A stretch of 64,000 nt of DNA from Vibrio cincinnatiensis DSM 19608 (GCF_900167345.1 NZ_FUXB01000014.1:47012-111011), one strand, 5' to 3'. Numbered from the stretch's first letter, positions 8,411 through 17,096 are shown. Made by a program: numbers and translations. The notes: generated by a model from the sequence alone, not told the origin.

Positions 8411-9286
8411 GTGCATTTAAAACTCTCACTCATCACGCTGTCACTATTGGCTGCAACTCCAATATATGCGGCTGATGTTCAGGCTCAACGGATACCACTT
8501 CTTCAGGCCAATGAGTATCGGGAGGGGGTAGAGCTGGAGCAATACTGGCAAAGTGAAAAATTAGATGGAATTCGGGCTCTATGGAATGGCACACAGTTAG
8601 TTACCCGCACAGGTCATCCGATTTATGCTCCGAAATGGTTTACCGCTGGGTTACCTGAGTACCCCGTAGAAGGGGAGCTTTGGGCCGGTAGAGGACGATT
8701 TTCTCTGGTTCAACAAACCGTACTGGATCACCATCCATCCGATGTAGCATGGCAGCAGATAAGGTTCATGTTATTTGATTTGCCGACTTTCGAGGGGCAT
8801 TATCCAATGCGTTATCAAAGATTAATTGCACTTACATCTGCCATTTCTCAAGAACACATTCAATACATTCAACATCATCCCATTACATCAGAAGCGGTAC
8901 TACTTAACGATCTTGAGCAGATTTTTGCTTCAGGAGGTGAGGGGTTAATGCTCAGAAAAATAACCTCTTTCTATACGGCGGGAAGAAGTGACGATTTGTT
9001 AAAACTTAAAATACACCAAGATAGTGAAGCGCGAGTTATAGGGTATAGGATGGGAAAAGGTAAATATCAGAATATGGTTGGATCACTGATAGTACGTAAT
9101 GAAGAGGGTGTTGAGTTTGGGTTAGGGAGTGGGCTGAGTGATTTTTTACGCCAACAACCACCAGAAATCGGTTGTGTGATCACCTATCGATTTAATGGGG
9201 AGACGGATTCAGGTAAGCCGCGTTTTGCTCGCTTTATGCGAGTTAAAGAATCTTGTGCCTACACTGAGACTTTTACCTTCCGTTAA
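8411..9286 (+). CDS. Exported ATP-dependent DNA ligase (Lig E type)
   Basis: This is a minimal ATP-dependent DNA ligase. The adenylation motif EKLDGIRALW carries the catalytic Lys of KxDG, followed by VEGELWAGRG (motif III region), EGLMLRK (motif IV) and LLKLK (motif V). A short OB domain finishes the protein. A signal peptide (LSLITLSLLAATPIYA then ADVQ) points to export. I prefer the GTG start at 8411, where AAGAGG lies upstream, because the upstream ATG at 8372 lacks a ribosome site and would bury the signal peptide. V. cholerae has a comparable ligase near tonB2 and norM. The in vivo role of periplasmic ligases is unsettled; a part in DNA uptake has been suggested for the family. Confidence 0.88.
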   Translation: MHLKLSLITLSLLAATPIYAADVQAQRIPLLQANEYREGVELEQYWQSEKLDGIRALWNGTQLVTRTGHPIYAPKWFTAGLPEYPVEGELWAGRGRFSLVQQTVLDHHPSDVAWQQIRFMLFDLPTFEGHYPMRYQRLIALTSAISQEHIQYIQHHPITSEAVLLNDLEQIFASGGEGLMLRKITSFYTAGRSDDLLKLKIHQDSEARVIGYRMGKGKYQNMVGSLIVRNEEGVEFGLGSGLSDFLRQQPPEIGCVITYRFNGETDSGKPRFARFMRVKESCAYTETFTFR

Positions 9287-9303
9287 GCGTTATTTTAAGC
9301 AAT

Positions 9304-9331
9304 GCCGCGATTTATTGAGGATAATCGCGGC
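9304..9331. terminator. Hairpin between converging ligase and norM genes
   Basis: Perfect nine-base stem GCCGCGATT (9304-9312) with AATCGCGGC (9323-9331). It lies between two converging genes, so it may stop transcription from both sides. The T-tract is weak on either strand. Confidence 0.6.
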
Positions 9332-9352
9332 GTTACTTAATCATACCGCCTA

Positions 9353-10723
9353 TTATTTGGTCGCATAGTGCATTTGAATATCATCATCTTGGTGTTGCAT
9401 CCAATATAATCGTAACCCTAGCATGAGCGCAGCCGAGCTTAGCCCAACAATGAAACCAATCCAAAAGCCACTGGCACCCATTGGCTCGACGATCCAATCT
9501 GTCATGGCTAATAGATAACCCGTTGGCAGACCTAATATCCAATAAGCAATAAAGGTGCGGTTGAAAATGGCTGCCATATCTTTATAGCCACGTAGAGCTC
9601 CTGCTGCAACAACTTGAATGGCATCCACACACTGATAAATACCCGCTAAAATCAACAATTGCATCGCCATGGTAATCACTTCAGGGTTATGAGTATAAAG
9701 TAAAGCGATCTCTTCTCGGAACCAAATAGTAAACGTTGCGGTAAATAAGGAGGCGACAACCCCCACAAGCAATCCCACATTGGACGCAACCGCTGCGCCT
9801 CGTAAGTTTTCTTCGCCCAGGGTATGCCCAACGCGTATAGAAACTGCCGCGCCAATGCTCATGGGTAAAACAAAAACCAGTGAAGAGAAGCTTAAAGCCA
9901 CTTGATGTGCAGCTACGACCAATGGACCTAATGGTGCGACCAGTAACGCTACTGCTGCAAAAAGCGTGACCTCGAAAAAGAGTGCGGCAGCTACCGGAAA
10001 ACCGAGCTTGAATAAGCGGCGCTGAGCTTGCCATTGAGGCGGATGGAAGGCCGCGAATAGCTGAATACGAGCGAGTCGGTTCGAGGTGATCACATAAAAG
10101 AGCAACATGAGGAACATTAACCAGTAAACGATGGTGGTTGCGACACCACACCCTACGCCACCCAGTGCTGGTGCGCCAAATTTGCCATAAACAAAAATCC
10201 AGTTTAGCGGAATGTTAAAAAGTAAACCTAAAAAGCCAATAACCATGGCAGGTTTGGTCAGTGACATTCCATCGGTAAAGCTGCGTAAGGTCTGGAAAAG
10301 AAGGAAAGCAGGGACAGCAAACATCACAGCGTGCATATAACCAATGGTTTTTTCAGCCATCAATGCTTCCACATCCATCAAACCTAAAATGGTTTTTGTT
10401 TGGAATAGAACCAGAATAATGGGGATAGAGATCCATAACGCTAGGCTTATTCCCTGTTGGATTTCAAATGGAATACGTTCTTGTCGGCCCGAACCATTTA
10501 GCTGTGCAACAACAGGGACCAGCGCCATCAGTAGGCCTATACCAAATAAAATAGAAGGTAACCAGATACTTGCTGCGATAGAGACTGCGGCCATATCGGT
10601 TGCACTCACCCCGCCTGCCATCACCGTGTCGACAAAACCCATCCCGGTTTGTGCAATAGAGGCAATTAATACCGGCGTCGCTAATTTAATTAGCGTCGAC
10701 GCTTCTTTTTTATAACGTTGCAC
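9353..10723 (-). CDS. norM: NorM-family MATE multidrug/Na+ antiporter
   Basis: This 12-helix inner-membrane pump exports cationic drugs such as fluoroquinolones in exchange for sodium or protons. The sequence closely tracks V. cholerae NorM as I recall it: LIKLATPVLIASIAQTGMGFVDTVMAGG at the start, AALFFEVTLF with the membrane Glu, and IYQCVDAIQVVAAGALRGYKD with the key Asp. The cation-site residues (equivalent to D36, E255 and D371) are all present. I set the start at the GTG at 10723 because CGGAG lies 6 bases upstream and the length (456) fits. An ATG at 10756 would add 11 residues with a weaker ribosome site. It is divergent from ribE. Confidence 0.93.
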   Translation of the reverse strand: MQRYKKEASTLIKLATPVLIASIAQTGMGFVDTVMAGGVSATDMAAVSIAASIWLPSILFGIGLLMALVPVVAQLNGSGRQERIPFEIQQGISLALWISIPIILVLFQTKTILGLMDVEALMAEKTIGYMHAVMFAVPAFLLFQTLRSFTDGMSLTKPAMVIGFLGLLFNIPLNWIFVYGKFGAPALGGVGCGVATTIVYWLMFLMLLFYVITSNRLARIQLFAAFHPPQWQAQRRLFKLGFPVAAALFFEVTLFAAVALLVAPLGPLVVAAHQVALSFSSLVFVLPMSIGAAVSIRVGHTLGEENLRGAAVASNVGLLVGVVASLFTATFTIWFREEIALLYTHNPEVITMAMQLLILAGIYQCVDAIQVVAAGALRGYKDMAAIFNRTFIAYWILGLPTGYLLAMTDWIVEPMGASGFWIGFIVGLSSAALMLGLRLYWMQHQDDDIQMHYATK

Positions 10724-10875
10724 TGTTTTCTCCGCAAAAACGACGCGCTGAACCATAGAAAAGGCTCAGGGTTTGGTTATATAGCTAATGAAAATGCCAT
10801 AATATTATGTAGTACTAGAGAGAATGATAAAGAAATGTCACACTAAGCACCACGAAAATCTATCGGAATCACAAA
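10724..10875. promoter_or_regulatory. Divergent promoter region norM/ribE
   Basis: About 120-150 bases separate the two divergent starts. It must hold promoters for both, and the AT-rich stretch at 10795-10845 is the likely place. I see no FMN riboswitch fold here, and no clear operator. Confidence 0.4.
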
Positions 10876-11493
10876 ATGTTTACAGGTATTGTACAAGGGA
10901 CGGCGAAAATTGTCTCGATGGATAGAAAAACACAATTTCAGACACATATTATTGAATTTCCTCAAGGGCTTAGCGAGGGTTTAACCCTTGGTGCTTCTGT
11001 GGCTCATAATGGGTGTTGCCTGACAGTGACTCAAATTGATGGTCAACGGGCCGCTTTTGATTTAATGCAAGAAACATTGGCGGTCACCAATTTGGGAGCG
11101 CTTCAAGTTGGTGATGAAGTGAATATCGAGCGTGCAGCAAAATTCGGTGATGAAATCGGTGGTCACTCCATGTCTGGCCATATCAGTGACATGGCAACAT
11201 TAGTTGAGATTATTGAATCAGAGCATAATAAAACACTTTGGTTTGAATTGCCGACTGACTCAATGAAGTATGTGCTAACGAAAGGCTATATTGGTCTTGA
11301 TGGTTGCTCATTGACCATTGGACAAGTAGAAAAAAATCGTTTTAATGTTCACCTTATCCCAGAAACGTTACAGCGCACATTATTTGGACGACGTCAGGTC
11401 GGAGATAAAGTGAATGTTGAATATGACCCTCAAACTCAAGCGATTATTGATACGGTTGAGCGTGTCTTGATGGCTAAGTTTGGTGACAAATGA
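10876..11493 (+). CDS. ribE: Riboflavin synthase alpha subunit
   Basis: Riboflavin synthase dismutates two 6,7-dimethyl-8-ribityllumazine molecules into riboflavin and a pyrimidinedione. The 205 residues form the classic tandem of two lumazine-binding barrels. The first starts [12 protein letters not shown] with NGCCLTV near 49, and the second has GGHSMSGH near residue 95 and DGCSLTIG near 145. The C-terminal helix that drives trimerisation is present. The gene is called ribC or ribE depending on the organism. It stands alone here, as in other gammaproteobacteria with scattered rib genes. Confidence 0.95.
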   Translation: MFTGIVQGTAKIVSMDRKTQFQTHIIEFPQGLSEGLTLGASVAHNGCCLTVTQIDGQRAAFDLMQETLAVTNLGALQVGDEVNIERAAKFGDEIGGHSMSGHISDMATLVEIIESEHNKTLWFELPTDSMKYVLTKGYIGLDGCSLTIGQVEKNRFNVHLIPETLQRTLFGRRQVGDKVNVEYDPQTQAIIDTVERVLMAKFGDK

Positions 11494-11531
11494 GCTTAAA
11501 AGCTTGTTCATGGACCATGTCAAACGGATGG

Positions 11532-11553
11532 GGAATAAGAGGGCTCTTATTCC
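11532..11553 (+). terminator. Perfect hairpin downstream of ribE
   Basis: Ten-base perfect stem GGAATAAGAG with CTCTTATTCC and a 2-base spacer, about 40 bases after the ribE stop. There is no T-run behind it, so it may be a weak terminator or an mRNA-end stabiliser. Confidence 0.45.
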
Positions 11554-11599
11554 TAGTGCCGATCAGTTAAGACTTTAATCGGCAGATCAGTTGCCTGAT

Positions 11600-11767
11600 C
11601 CTACCTGTATGTAAGAATCCGATACATTTTGTTTATCGGATTTTTTTATGCACGTTTCTCAAGCCCTCGACATCATCAACAGCTATAAACCCAATCACGT
11701 TGAAACACTCGCAGACCTCCTGCATCAATAGTGCTTATGCGCACTGATACTGTGACGCTAAGAAAGG
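11600..11767 (+). pseudogene. Decayed start of an IS4-like transposase
   Basis: An ATG at 11648 opens 27 codons reading MHVSQALDIINSYKPNHVET then LADLLHQ and a stop. In the next bases other frames give INSAYA and then TDTVTLRK. Joined, these pieces match what I remember of the N-terminus of vibrio IS4-family transposases (ADLL, then a stretch ending AY-x-LTDTVTLRK). The pattern implies at least two frameshifts. Nothing recognisable follows, so most of the element is lost. No intact terminal repeat or target duplication could be identified. The family call rests on memory. Confidence 0.45.
11616..11647 (+). terminator. Intrinsic terminator just before the transposase remnant
   Basis: Stem AATCCGATA (11616-11624) with TATCGGATT (11634-11642) runs directly into a T7 tract ending at the ATG of the remnant. 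IS elements often carry such a terminator to block read-through into the transposase, so it may belong to the IS; it could also serve ribE. Confidence 0.7.
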
Positions 11768-11846
11768 ACGACCTTTGTGAGCATCTCAGCATCCCCCGTC
11801 AAAAGTAAGCGTAGATCCATTTTTTCACTCATTATTCATCACCAAA

Positions 11847-11874
11847 AATAATGATTGTCATTAAGCCTTAATGA
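11847..11874. promoter_or_regulatory. Operator-like palindrome before the phnD-type operon
   Basis: TCATTAAG (11858-11865), one central C, then CTTAATGA (11867-11874) form a perfect 17-base palindrome. The overlapping bases 11847-11865 match the 19-base Fur consensus at 14 positions. The site is 77 bases upstream of the phnD-like gene. It may bind Fur or another repressor. I see no convincing Pho box. Confidence 0.5.
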
Positions 11875-11950
11875 TGTATTCACATAAAAGTCACCTTCAC
11901 CTTCTACCGTGTACGGACTTGTTTAAGGATGACAACCTGAGGTTTTATCA

Positions 11951-12898
11951 ATGAAACTGCTAGCTCAATGCGTTGCACTGGCGTTAATCGCCACACCACT
12001 TGCTCACGCACAATTCTCTCTCGACTCCCGTTATAAAGATAATGATGGTGATCTGGTCGCAGATATTCCCACTAACTCATCAGCATGGATAAACCCATCA
12101 ACTCTGATTTTTGCTTATACGCCAGTCGAAGATCCTGCGGTTTACGCGGATGTCTGGAAACCGTTTTTAGACCACATGGCGAAAATAACAGGTAAACGTG
12201 TTCAATTTTTTCCGGTCAATTCTAACGCTGCGCAAATTGAAGCCATGCGTTCAGGACGTTTACATATTGCGGGATTTAATACTGGTTCAAACCCATTAGC
12301 GGTAGCGTGTGCAGGATTTCGTCCTTTTGCGATGATGGCTAGAGAAGACGGCAGCTACGGTTATGAAATGGAAATTATTACCTACCCAAGCTCTGGAATA
12401 GAAAAAATTGAAGATCTGCGTGGTCGCACCTTAGCATTTACTGCAGAAACCTCTAACTCGGGATTTAAAGCGCCACAAGCGCTACTTGAAGCGAGTTACC
12501 AATTAACCGCAGGTAAAGATTATACCCCGGCCTTCTCGGGCGCTCACGATAACTCCATTTTAGGCGTGGTTAACCGCGACTACGATGCCGCTGCTATTGC
12601 TAATTCTGTTGCCAAGCGCATGATCGCAAGAAACGTGATTAACGTAGACAGCTATAACACGATCTTTAAATCTGATAGCTTCCCTACCACAGGTTATGGC
12701 GTGGTTTACAACCTACACCCTGATTTACAAGAAAAAATCCGCCAAGCCTTTTTCAGTTTTGATTGGAAAGGTACAGCGATGGAAAAAGAATTCTCTCAGT
12801 CGGGTGAAGCACAGTTTATTCCTATTACCTTCAAAGAACACTGGTCTGTGGTACGTGAAATCGATCGAGCCATGGGTGTTCAATACACCTGTCGTTAA
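11951..12898 (+). CDS. phnD: Phosphonate-type ABC transporter substrate-binding protein
   Basis: This periplasmic binding protein has a signal peptide (MKLLAQCVALALIATPLAHA). Its body matches the PhnD/SsuA-like family: FAYTPVEDPAVYADVWKPFL, the ligand-loop region ITGKRVQFFPVNSNAAQIEA, LHIAGFNTGSNPLA and DLRGRTLAFTAETSNSGFKAP. The 315-residue length is normal. Family members bind phosphonates, phosphite or related anions, and the ligand cannot be fixed from sequence. No phosphonate catabolic gene lies nearby. A strong hairpin separates it from the ATPase gene, so it may be made in excess over the membrane parts. Confidence 0.85.
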   Translation: MKLLAQCVALALIATPLAHAQFSLDSRYKDNDGDLVADIPTNSSAWINPSTLIFAYTPVEDPAVYADVWKPFLDHMAKITGKRVQFFPVNSNAAQIEAMRSGRLHIAGFNTGSNPLAVACAGFRPFAMMAREDGSYGYEMEIITYPSSGIEKIEDLRGRTLAFTAETSNSGFKAPQALLEASYQLTAGKDYTPAFSGAHDNSILGVVNRDYDAAAIANSVAKRMIARNVINVDSYNTIFKSDSFPTTGYGVVYNLHPDLQEKIRQAFFSFDWKGTAMEKEFSQSGEAQFIPITFKEHWSVVREIDRAMGVQYTCR

Positions 12899-12903
12899 CC
12901 CTG

Positions 12904-12940
12904 AAACGCAAGATGATACTGATTCATCTTGCGTTTTTTA
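12904..12940 (+). terminator. Strong hairpin between phnD and phnC
   Basis: Thirteen-base perfect stem (arms 12904-12916 and 12924-12936, core ACGCAAGATGA with TCATCTTGCGT), a 7-base loop and a T-run. It lies inside an operon 6 bases after the binding-protein stop, so it probably acts as a partial terminator or stabiliser that lowers expression of the downstream genes. Confidence 0.8.
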
Positions 12941-12958
12941 TTATCAAGGCGTGGATTC

Positions 12959-13777
12959 ATGTTGACCATCAATGGATTAACCAAAACTTATCAAACCGGT
13001 GATAAGGCCCTCAATAATGTTTCATTCAGTGTTCCCAAAGGACAAGTTGTTGGCTTAATTGGCCCTTCTGGGGCAGGAAAATCAACCTTAATTCGCTGTA
13101 TCAACCGTTTAGTCGAACCCAGCGATGGGGAAATTACTCTAAATAATTTAACGGTCAATCAGCTTTCTCAAACTCAGTTACGACAAGCCCGACGCAAAAT
13201 TGGCATGATATTTCAAGAATATGCCCTCGTGGATCGCTTAACGGTGATGGAAAACGTCCTTTCAGGGCGATTAGGTTATGTTTCGTTTTGGCGTAGTTTT
13301 TGGCGGCAATATCCGGGGCAAGACATTAGCAACGCTTATCGACTCTTAGATCGCGTTGGTTTAATACAACATGCCGATAAAAGAGCTGACGCCCTATCAG
13401 GTGGACAGCGCCAACGAGTCGGTATCGCTCGTGCCTTAGCTCAAGATCCAGAACTGCTCTTGATTGATGAGCCAACCGCTAGCTTAGATCCTAAAACCAG
13501 TCGCCAAGTGATGCGTTTATTAGTTGAAATGTGTAATGAACGTGGCTTACCTGCGATTATTAATATTCACGATGTCGTCCTCGCCCAGCAGTTTACTGAC
13601 CGCATTATTGGTCTGAAAGCGGGTGAAGTCGTGTTTGATGGCTCTCCACAACAACTGACAGAAAGTGTATTGACCCGAATTTACGGTGAAGAGGATTGGA
13701 CCAGCATGCGCCAACCCGAATCATCCTTTGATACCGAACAAACCTATCAAGCTCATCGTTCATTGGTGAATGCATGA
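12959..13777 (+). CDS. phnC: Phosphonate-type ABC transporter ATPase
   Basis: This cytoplasmic ATPase powers the importer. Visible motifs are Walker [10 protein letters not shown] (about 33-41), the Q-loop in [13 protein letters not shown], the signature [15 protein letters not shown] (about 142), Walker [16 protein letters not shown] and the switch His in NIHDVVLA. The [14 protein letters not shown] insert between Q-loop and signature is typical of PhnC. I start at the ATG at 12959, because the frame upstream lies in the terminator. The stop overlaps the phnE start. Confidence 0.9.
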   Translation: MLTINGLTKTYQTGDKALNNVSFSVPKGQVVGLIGPSGAGKSTLIRCINRLVEPSDGEITLNNLTVNQLSQTQLRQARRKIGMIFQEYALVDRLTVMENVLSGRLGYVSFWRSFWRQYPGQDISNAYRLLDRVGLIQHADKRADALSGGQRQRVGIARALAQDPELLLIDEPTASLDPKTSRQVMRLLVEMCNERGLPAIINIHDVVLAQQFTDRIIGLKAGEVVFDGSPQQLTESVLTRIYGEEDWTSMRQPESSFDTEQTYQAHRSLVNA

Positions 13778-14580
13778 ATCAAGCACCTTATTCAACTCAA
13801 TGGAGTAAACCACCGCAGATCATTAAAAGTAGCATTTGGCGATGGATAATGGGTCTTTTTTGTCTGGCCTATTTATGGCTCGCTATTGGCAGTATAGAGA
13901 TTAACTGGCTACGTATTTATGAAGGTTTAGAGCGGGCACAGCGCTTTATCGCCGGCTTCTTACAGCCTGATTTTTCCACTCGCTGGCGAGATATTTCCGC
14001 TGGAATGGTCGAAAGTTTAACCATGACTTTAACTTCCACAGTGGTAGGTATTGCTTTAGCGATTCCAGTTGGGCTTGGCGCCGCTCGCAACTTAAGCCCA
14101 ACTTGGGTTTATATGATTTGTCGCGCTTTTATTGCCCTTAGCCGCTCTTTACAAGAAATTATCGTCGCAATCTTTTTCGTCGCTTTATTTGGCTTTGGTG
14201 CTTTTGCTGGCTTTTTGACCTTAACTTTCGCCACGATGGGTTTTATCGGTAAATTGCTGGCCGAAGAAATAGAAGGGATAGATCCGACACCGATCGAGGC
14301 AATCCAAGCCACTGGAGCCTCTTGGCTGCAGCGAGTGAATTACGCTATTCAGCCTCAGGTATTACCACGTCTACTTGGGTTGTGTTTATACCGACTCGAT
14401 ATTAACTTTCGTGAGAGTGCTGTAATCGGAATTGTTGGGGCCGGTGGCATTGGTGCCACTCTAAATACTTCTCTCTCGCGCTACGAATATGACAGCGCTG
14501 GAGCCATTCTCTTACTGATTATTGCTATTGTGATGCTCAGTGAATATGCTTCTGGCTATCTACGGAAATACGTGAAATGA
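13774..14580 (+). CDS. phnE: Phosphonate-type ABC transporter permease, first copy
   Basis: The 268-residue inner-membrane protein has about six helices and the ABC permease coupling loop [20 protein letters not shown] near residue 170. It is followed by [18 protein letters not shown], the conserved PhnE stretch. It overlaps phnC by 4 bases and the second permease by 4 bases. The two permeases share the same layout and probably form a heterodimer, as in other PhnCDE1E2 systems. Confidence 0.9.
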   Translation: MNQAPYSTQWSKPPQIIKSSIWRWIMGLFCLAYLWLAIGSIEINWLRIYEGLERAQRFIAGFLQPDFSTRWRDISAGMVESLTMTLTSTVVGIALAIPVGLGAARNLSPTWVYMICRAFIALSRSLQEIIVAIFFVALFGFGAFAGFLTLTFATMGFIGKLLAEEIEGIDPTPIEAIQATGASWLQRVNYAIQPQVLPRLLGLCLYRLDINFRESAVIGIVGAGGIGATLNTSLSRYEYDSAGAILLLIIAIVMLSEYASGYLRKYVK

Positions 14581-15386
14581 ATCCTCTCAACTCAAGTCTA
14601 ACTTGGCAATATCGTACGCCAAAGGCTCAATTATTACTTTGGGTGGGTTGGATGTTACTGCTGGCTTTGTTTATTTATTGCTGGAATATCATGACAGAAC
14701 ATACCATGTGGGTGTTTGTCTACGATGCTCCTCAAACCGCTGCTGATTTAATAGACAGAGCCTTTCCTCCCCGTTGGTCTTATATGGAGCGCTTGTGGTC
14801 ACCATTGTGGGACACGCTCAATATGGCAACCTTAGGTACCTTATTGGGTGTCATTTTAGCTACACCACTGGCATTTTTGGCCGCCAGTAATACCACGCCC
14901 TCTAGAGTATTGGTGAGGCCGATTGCGTTGTTTATCATCGTCGCTTCCCGCTCAATTAACTCTTTGATCTGGGCATTGCTACTGGTTTCGATTCTTGGTC
15001 CTGGTCTACTGGCTGGTATTTTGGCCATTGCACTACGCTCAATCGGTTTTGTCGGTAAATTATTGTATGAAGCGATTGAAGAAACCGACCTCACTCAAGT
15101 TGAGGCCATTACGTCTACAGGAGCAAGTCGAGTTCAAGTATTAAATTATGCGATTGTGCCGCAAGTTCTACCGACATTCTTTGGGATTAGTGTTTTTCGT
15201 TGGGATATTAATATCCGCGAAAGTGCCATCTTAGGTTTAGTTGGGGCTGGAGGCATCGGCATGCAATTACAATCGAGTTTAAATGTCCTCGCTTGGCCTC
15301 AAGTCACCTTGATTATTTTAGTCGTCTTGGCAACGGTAGTCGTAAGTGAATGGATATCTGCCAAGGTCCGTCAAGCAGTGATTTAA
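14577..15386 (+). CDS. phnE: Phosphonate-type ABC transporter permease, second copy
   Basis: A second 269-residue PhnE-like permease with six predicted helices, the coupling loop EETDLTQVEAITSTGASRVQ and the family motif INIRESAILGLVGAGGIG. These line up directly with the first copy, indicating an old duplication. It ends the operon and is followed by a long hairpin. Heterodimer formation with the first copy is inferred from gene pairing. Confidence 0.9.
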   Translation: MNPLNSSLTWQYRTPKAQLLLWVGWMLLLALFIYCWNIMTEHTMWVFVYDAPQTAADLIDRAFPPRWSYMERLWSPLWDTLNMATLGTLLGVILATPLAFLAASNTTPSRVLVRPIALFIIVASRSINSLIWALLLVSILGPGLLAGILAIALRSIGFVGKLLYEAIEETDLTQVEAITSTGASRVQVLNYAIVPQVLPTFFGISVFRWDINIRESAILGLVGAGGIGMQLQSSLNVLAWPQVTLIILVVLATVVVSEWISAKVRQAVI

Positions 15387-15442
15387 TGGGGTTAGCTCTT
15401 AATATTCAACGTTAGGGCAATAAAAAAGTGGAGAGTTCTTCT

Positions 15443-15475
15443 CTAATGCCGCTCACCTTAAGTGAACGGCATTAG
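15443..15475. terminator. Bidirectional hairpin after the phn operon
   Basis: Stem CTAATGCCG (15443-15451) with CGGCATTAG (15467-15475), extended inside by TCAC with GTGA. It stands between converging genes and is followed by a T-rich stretch on the plus strand. Confidence 0.75.
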
Positions 15476-15508
15476 CTCTTATTCTCTGCTCTAAGTATCA
15501 TTTCAACA

Positions 15509-15712
15509 CTAAAATATTTGTTCATCATCAGCATCGATACTAAGCTCGACGGTGTTTTTTAGCTCATTAACCGTCATATTTAAATGTATCGCGTGACAGC
15601 AAGCGGGACAGTCATCATAAAATTCTTGGCTGCCATTACTCGCATCTAAAGTGATACGAATAGAATGTCCACAATGAGGGCACAGCGCCGTTCTTTCCGT
15701 AAAATTTTTCAT
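15509..15712 (-). CDS. CPXCG-motif cysteine-rich protein
   Basis: This 67-residue protein has two zinc-ribbon knuckles: LCPHCGHS near residue 10 and DCPACCHAI near 34. The rest is acidic (ELSIDADDEQIF at the end). It matches the small CPXCG cysteine-rich family of gammaproteobacteria, whose function is unknown. Zinc binding is inferred from the four paired cysteines. A GAAAGAGAG ribosome site precedes the ATG. It converges on the phn operon terminator. Confidence 0.8.
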   Translation of the reverse strand: MKNFTERTALCPHCGHSIRITLDASNGSQEFYDDCPACCHAIHLNMTVNELKNTVELSIDADDEQIF

Positions 15713-15845
15713 CTCTCTTTCCTTACTTCTGTGGGAGATAAACTAATAGTAAGCAGGTAAGTTACTTAAAGTGGAAAATTAAGTGCAAATTTTGAAGAAG
15801 AACATAGAATTCGGTAAATATTCAAATCATTAAGAGATCATATCA

Positions 15846-16163
15846 ATGATATATACGACGACAGAAACTATCCCTGGACAGGAAATTGTCGATATTTTAG
15901 GGGTTGTGATGGGCAATGTTGTTCAATCTAAGCACGTTGGCCGAGATATTATGGCGAATTTAAAAGGTTTAGTCGGGGGGGAATTAAGAGGTTACACCGA
16001 AATGTTAACTGAAGCCCGCAATGTCGCTATTGAGCGATTATTGACGGAAGCAAGGCTCCTAGGTGCTGATGCCGTTGTTGCTGTACGGTTAACTACCAGT
16101 GCGATTACTGACGGTTCATCAGAAGTCCTTGCTTTTGGTACGGCTGTAAAGCTAAAAAAATAA
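15846..16163 (+). CDS. ybjQ: YbjQ/UPF0145 family protein
   Basis: The 105-residue protein shows the YbjQ pattern: TTTETIPGQEIVDILGVVMG at the start, KGLVGGELRGYTEMLTEAR in the middle and the C-terminal LLGADAVVAVRLTTS. The family forms pentameric rings and was once called heavy-metal-binding, but its biological role is not settled. It stands alone between convergent and divergent neighbours. Its length is standard and the sequence has no membrane segment. Confidence 0.88.
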   Translation: MIYTTTETIPGQEIVDILGVVMGNVVQSKHVGRDIMANLKGLVGGELRGYTEMLTEARNVAIERLLTEARLLGADAVVAVRLTTSAITDGSSEVLAFGTAVKLKK

Positions 16164-16167
16164 ATTT

Positions 16168-16212
16168 AGTAAGAGTGAAGCCCTATGGGTATATACACGC
16201 TTCACTCTTACT
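16168..16212. terminator. Bidirectional terminator between ybjQ and the fructosamine-kinase-like gene
   Basis: Fourteen-base perfect inverted repeat AGTAAGAGTGAAGC (16168-16181) and GCTTCACTCTTACT (16199-16212), between converging genes. Confidence 0.75.
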
Positions 16213-16229
16213 CAACGAAAAACAAGAGG

Positions 16230-17096
16230 TTAATTAGCCAGTATGTTTTTGATCATTGCATCTGCTTGGGCTAAATAGTGGCCACCAAAATGGTTGCAGT
16301 AATTGAGTATTAGGTAAAGGTTATAGATGTGCTTTCGTTCTTCATAGCGAGTATCTAGAGGATAGACACTCTCATAACCTTGATAAAACTCGGGTTTAAA
16401 TCCACCAAATAGTTCTGTGGCCGCGAGATCACACTCTCTGTCCCCCCAATAACAAGCGGGATCATAACCGATAGGGCCTGTCACGGATTGAGCGACATTA
16501 CTGGACCACAAGGCGCCATGCAGTAATGCTGGCCTTGGCATATGTGGGCCAAGTTTTTGTTTGATCAACTCGACAAATTCATCAATATCAACCAGAGCTA
16601 TCCCTTTTTCTTTGAGCAATTGCAGTTGCCAGCCAATACGTTGCTCAGCAAAAAAGAGCCCCCATTTCTTATGCCAAGGGTTAGGTTGTATTACGGTGCC
16701 TAAATGATTTTCTACATCAAATCCATATTCTTTTTGTTCACCCCACTGGTGGAGCTTTGCTAACTGTTGTCCAAACAGATAACTCTGTTCGGGATCATCG
16801 AGAGGTTTAGTCGGTAGGTAGTTGAGGATAATAAAAGCGTGGTTTTTGGTTGTCCCAACGAGTATAGGAATGGGAACCGTGATGGACTGACTTTCAGCCA
16901 AAAGCCTCAAGTTATCAGCTTCCAGCTCATAGTGATGGATAAAATCACGTTGGTTAACCTTCACAAAGTAGCGTTCAGCGTCATCGGAAATTACATAGCA
17001 GTCGTGAAGTTCGCCACCTTCTAATCTCTCTTTTTCAACGATACGATAGTGGATTGATAAGGTCTCTGAAAGTTGTTGCGCAATAGCTTGCCACAT
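16230..17096 (-). CDS. Fructosamine-3-kinase-like protein with an altered catalytic loop
   Basis: The 288-residue protein belongs to the fructosamine/ketosamine kinase family (APH-like fold, E. coli YniA relatives). It has the nucleotide-binding lobe with YFVKVNQRDF, the hinge ILNYLPTKPL, the catalytic loop near residue 193 and the metal-binding region YDPACYWGDRECDLA. Relatives phosphorylate sugar adducts on proteins or small amines. In the catalytic loop the family reads HGDLWxGN, while here it reads HGALWSSN with Ala at residue 195 where the catalytic Asp is expected. Activity is therefore doubtful. Confidence 0.85.
   Translation of the reverse strand: MWQAIAQQLSETLSIHYRIVEKERLEGGELHDCYVISDDAERYFVKVNQRDFIHHYELEADNLRLLAESQSITVPIPILVGTTKNHAFIILNYLPTKPLDDPEQSYLFGQQLAKLHQWGEQKEYGFDVENHLGTVIQPNPWHKKWGLFFAEQRIGWQLQLLKEKGIALVDIDEFVELIKQKLGPHMPRPALLHGALWSSNVAQSVTGPIGYDPACYWGDRECDLAATELFGGFKPEFYQGYESVYPLDTRYEERKHIYNLYLILNYCNHFGGHYLAQADAMIKNILAN

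Noticed and set aside
10757..10875. FMN riboswitch before riboflavin synthase
   Set aside because: The leader is too short and shows none of the conserved RFN stems; the riboswitch usually lies before ribB in these bacteria.
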